Assembly (NCBI GenBank): GCA_903813345.2
Contig: CAIIXF020000001.1
Span: forward strand, 42,625,366 to 42,689,365
DNA: 64,000 bases
Direction: 5' to 3'
Source: Owenia fusiformis
Taxonomy: Eukaryota > Annelida > Polychaeta > Sabellida > Oweniidae
Shown here: positions 63,574-64,000 of the stretch, one piece after another
Layout: every line of letters begins with the position of its first letter
Numbering within the stretch: the first letter of the stretch is position 1
The notes under the pieces: generated by a model
Database searches by the model: none
The model's input: the letters and a program-made list of their open reading frames with translations, nothing else
Told to the model about the DNA's origin: nothing
Made by a program: the position numbers and the translations under genes

Positions 63574-63756
63574 TCCTGGTTTTCACAATACGGCGCCCTC
63601 CATAGAATTTCAAAAGTAACGCGAGATTTTGAACAAAATCGCGAACAAAATCTCTAGAAACCAATCTGTGCTACATCAAGTGTGCAAACTCGAACCGTCG
63701 GAACCGTGTATGAAATCACACGGATTGTGTATGTATTCTGCTAGACGCTATTTACC
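63574..63756. other. Linker between two TIR elements
   Basis: Short stretch with no recognisable feature; contains repeated GAACAAAATC and CGAACC words. Confidence 0.4.
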
Positions 63757-64000
63757 CACCTATCACACCAGACCAGTCCTACGAAAACGTTGTAAAACGG
63801 GCTCAATCTGGCTGTGGTCGGGAAATATGTCTAAAATAATTAGCTACTTTGTTCATAAACAGTCTTCAATACGTTCATCTCATTCGCAGTTCGTTCAGGT
63901 CGCACCACGTCGGTGTGCAACGTCGTATAACGCGTCCCTTAGTCCAGAAGGTCATCATGACCTGATTACAGAACGGTATGTTCGCCATCGTATTTTGAAT
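63757..64000 (-). mobile_element. GAACG-rich TIR element, copy C, reversed and cut by the window end
   Basis: Starts ACCTATCACACCAGACCAG and is the reverse complement of the right half of copy A (42843-43110), including the CACCACGTCGGTGTGC segment and the ATCATGACCTGATTACAGAA stretch. It continues past the end of the window. Confidence 0.8.

Noticed and set aside
1-64000. tRNA, 5S rRNA, CRISPR arrays and bacterial operons
   Set aside because: No B-box-like GGTTCGANNCC word within a cloverleaf was noticed, no regular repeat-spacer array exists (the tandem arrays have no unique spacers), and gene organisation is not bacterial.

Overview
This 64 kb window looks like gene-poor, AT-rich animal DNA, most plausibly from a marine invertebrate. 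No phylum can be fixed from it. Evidence for an animal genome: a Polinton/Maverick-type element, non-LTR (LINE) reverse transcriptase remnants, several families of short inverted-repeat elements (MITE-like), minisatellites, AATAAA polyadenylation signals, and no bacterial-style gene packing. I recognise no host protein-coding gene. The only long reading frame (512 codons) belongs to a mobile element.

The centrepiece is a self-contained element at 6702-13784. It is 7,083 bp long, flanked by a perfect 6-bp target duplication (CATAGT), starts with AGT and ends with ACT, and has about 1.65-kb terminal inverted repeats. A 6-bp duplication and AG termini are the hallmark of Polintons (Mavericks). 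Those are normally 15-20 kb and carry DNA polymerase B, integrase, protease, capsid genes and an ATPase. This one keeps only an intact A32/FtsK-HerA-like packaging-type ATPase with an unusual zinc-finger and helical-repeat tail. It also has a 39-residue C2H2 zinc-finger ORF just upstream in the same frame, and a convergent 126-residue basic protein. The 5' third of the unique core is satellite-like. The outer 1.1 kb of the two repeats is almost identical while the inner 0.55 kb has diverged.

Layout. 0-6.7 kb: mostly featureless, with a small element at 4834-5630 whose ends (CACGGTG, 5-bp duplication) resemble Transib/RAG-type transposons. 6.7-13.8 kb: the Polinton-type element, with an older inverted repeat pair (3318-3623 and 14006-14318) lying outside it. 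14-27.6 kb: dispersed and tandem duplications, a hAT-like element, a foldback MITE, a LINE 3' fragment and a 1.1-kb long-TIR element. 27.6-42 kb: almost empty, with one MITE, a decayed LINE reverse transcriptase and a 64-bp minisatellite. 42-49.9 kb: a GAACG-rich TIR family, an old dispersed repeat and little else. 49.9-55.3 kb: three head-to-tail copies of a 1.75-kb unit led by three short hairpins. 55.7 kb: a near-perfect 67-bp-arm hairpin. 60.8-64 kb: a 22-bp minisatellite and two more copies of the 42.5-kb TIR family, one carrying a nested TTAA-flanked insertion.

The genes that could work together are the three ORFs of the Polinton-type element. The zinc-finger ORF and ATPase read rightward and could share a transcript. 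The basic protein gene reads leftward, and both units end in AATAAA signals between 11310 and 11526. All identity percentages are by-eye judgements; nothing was searched against a database.
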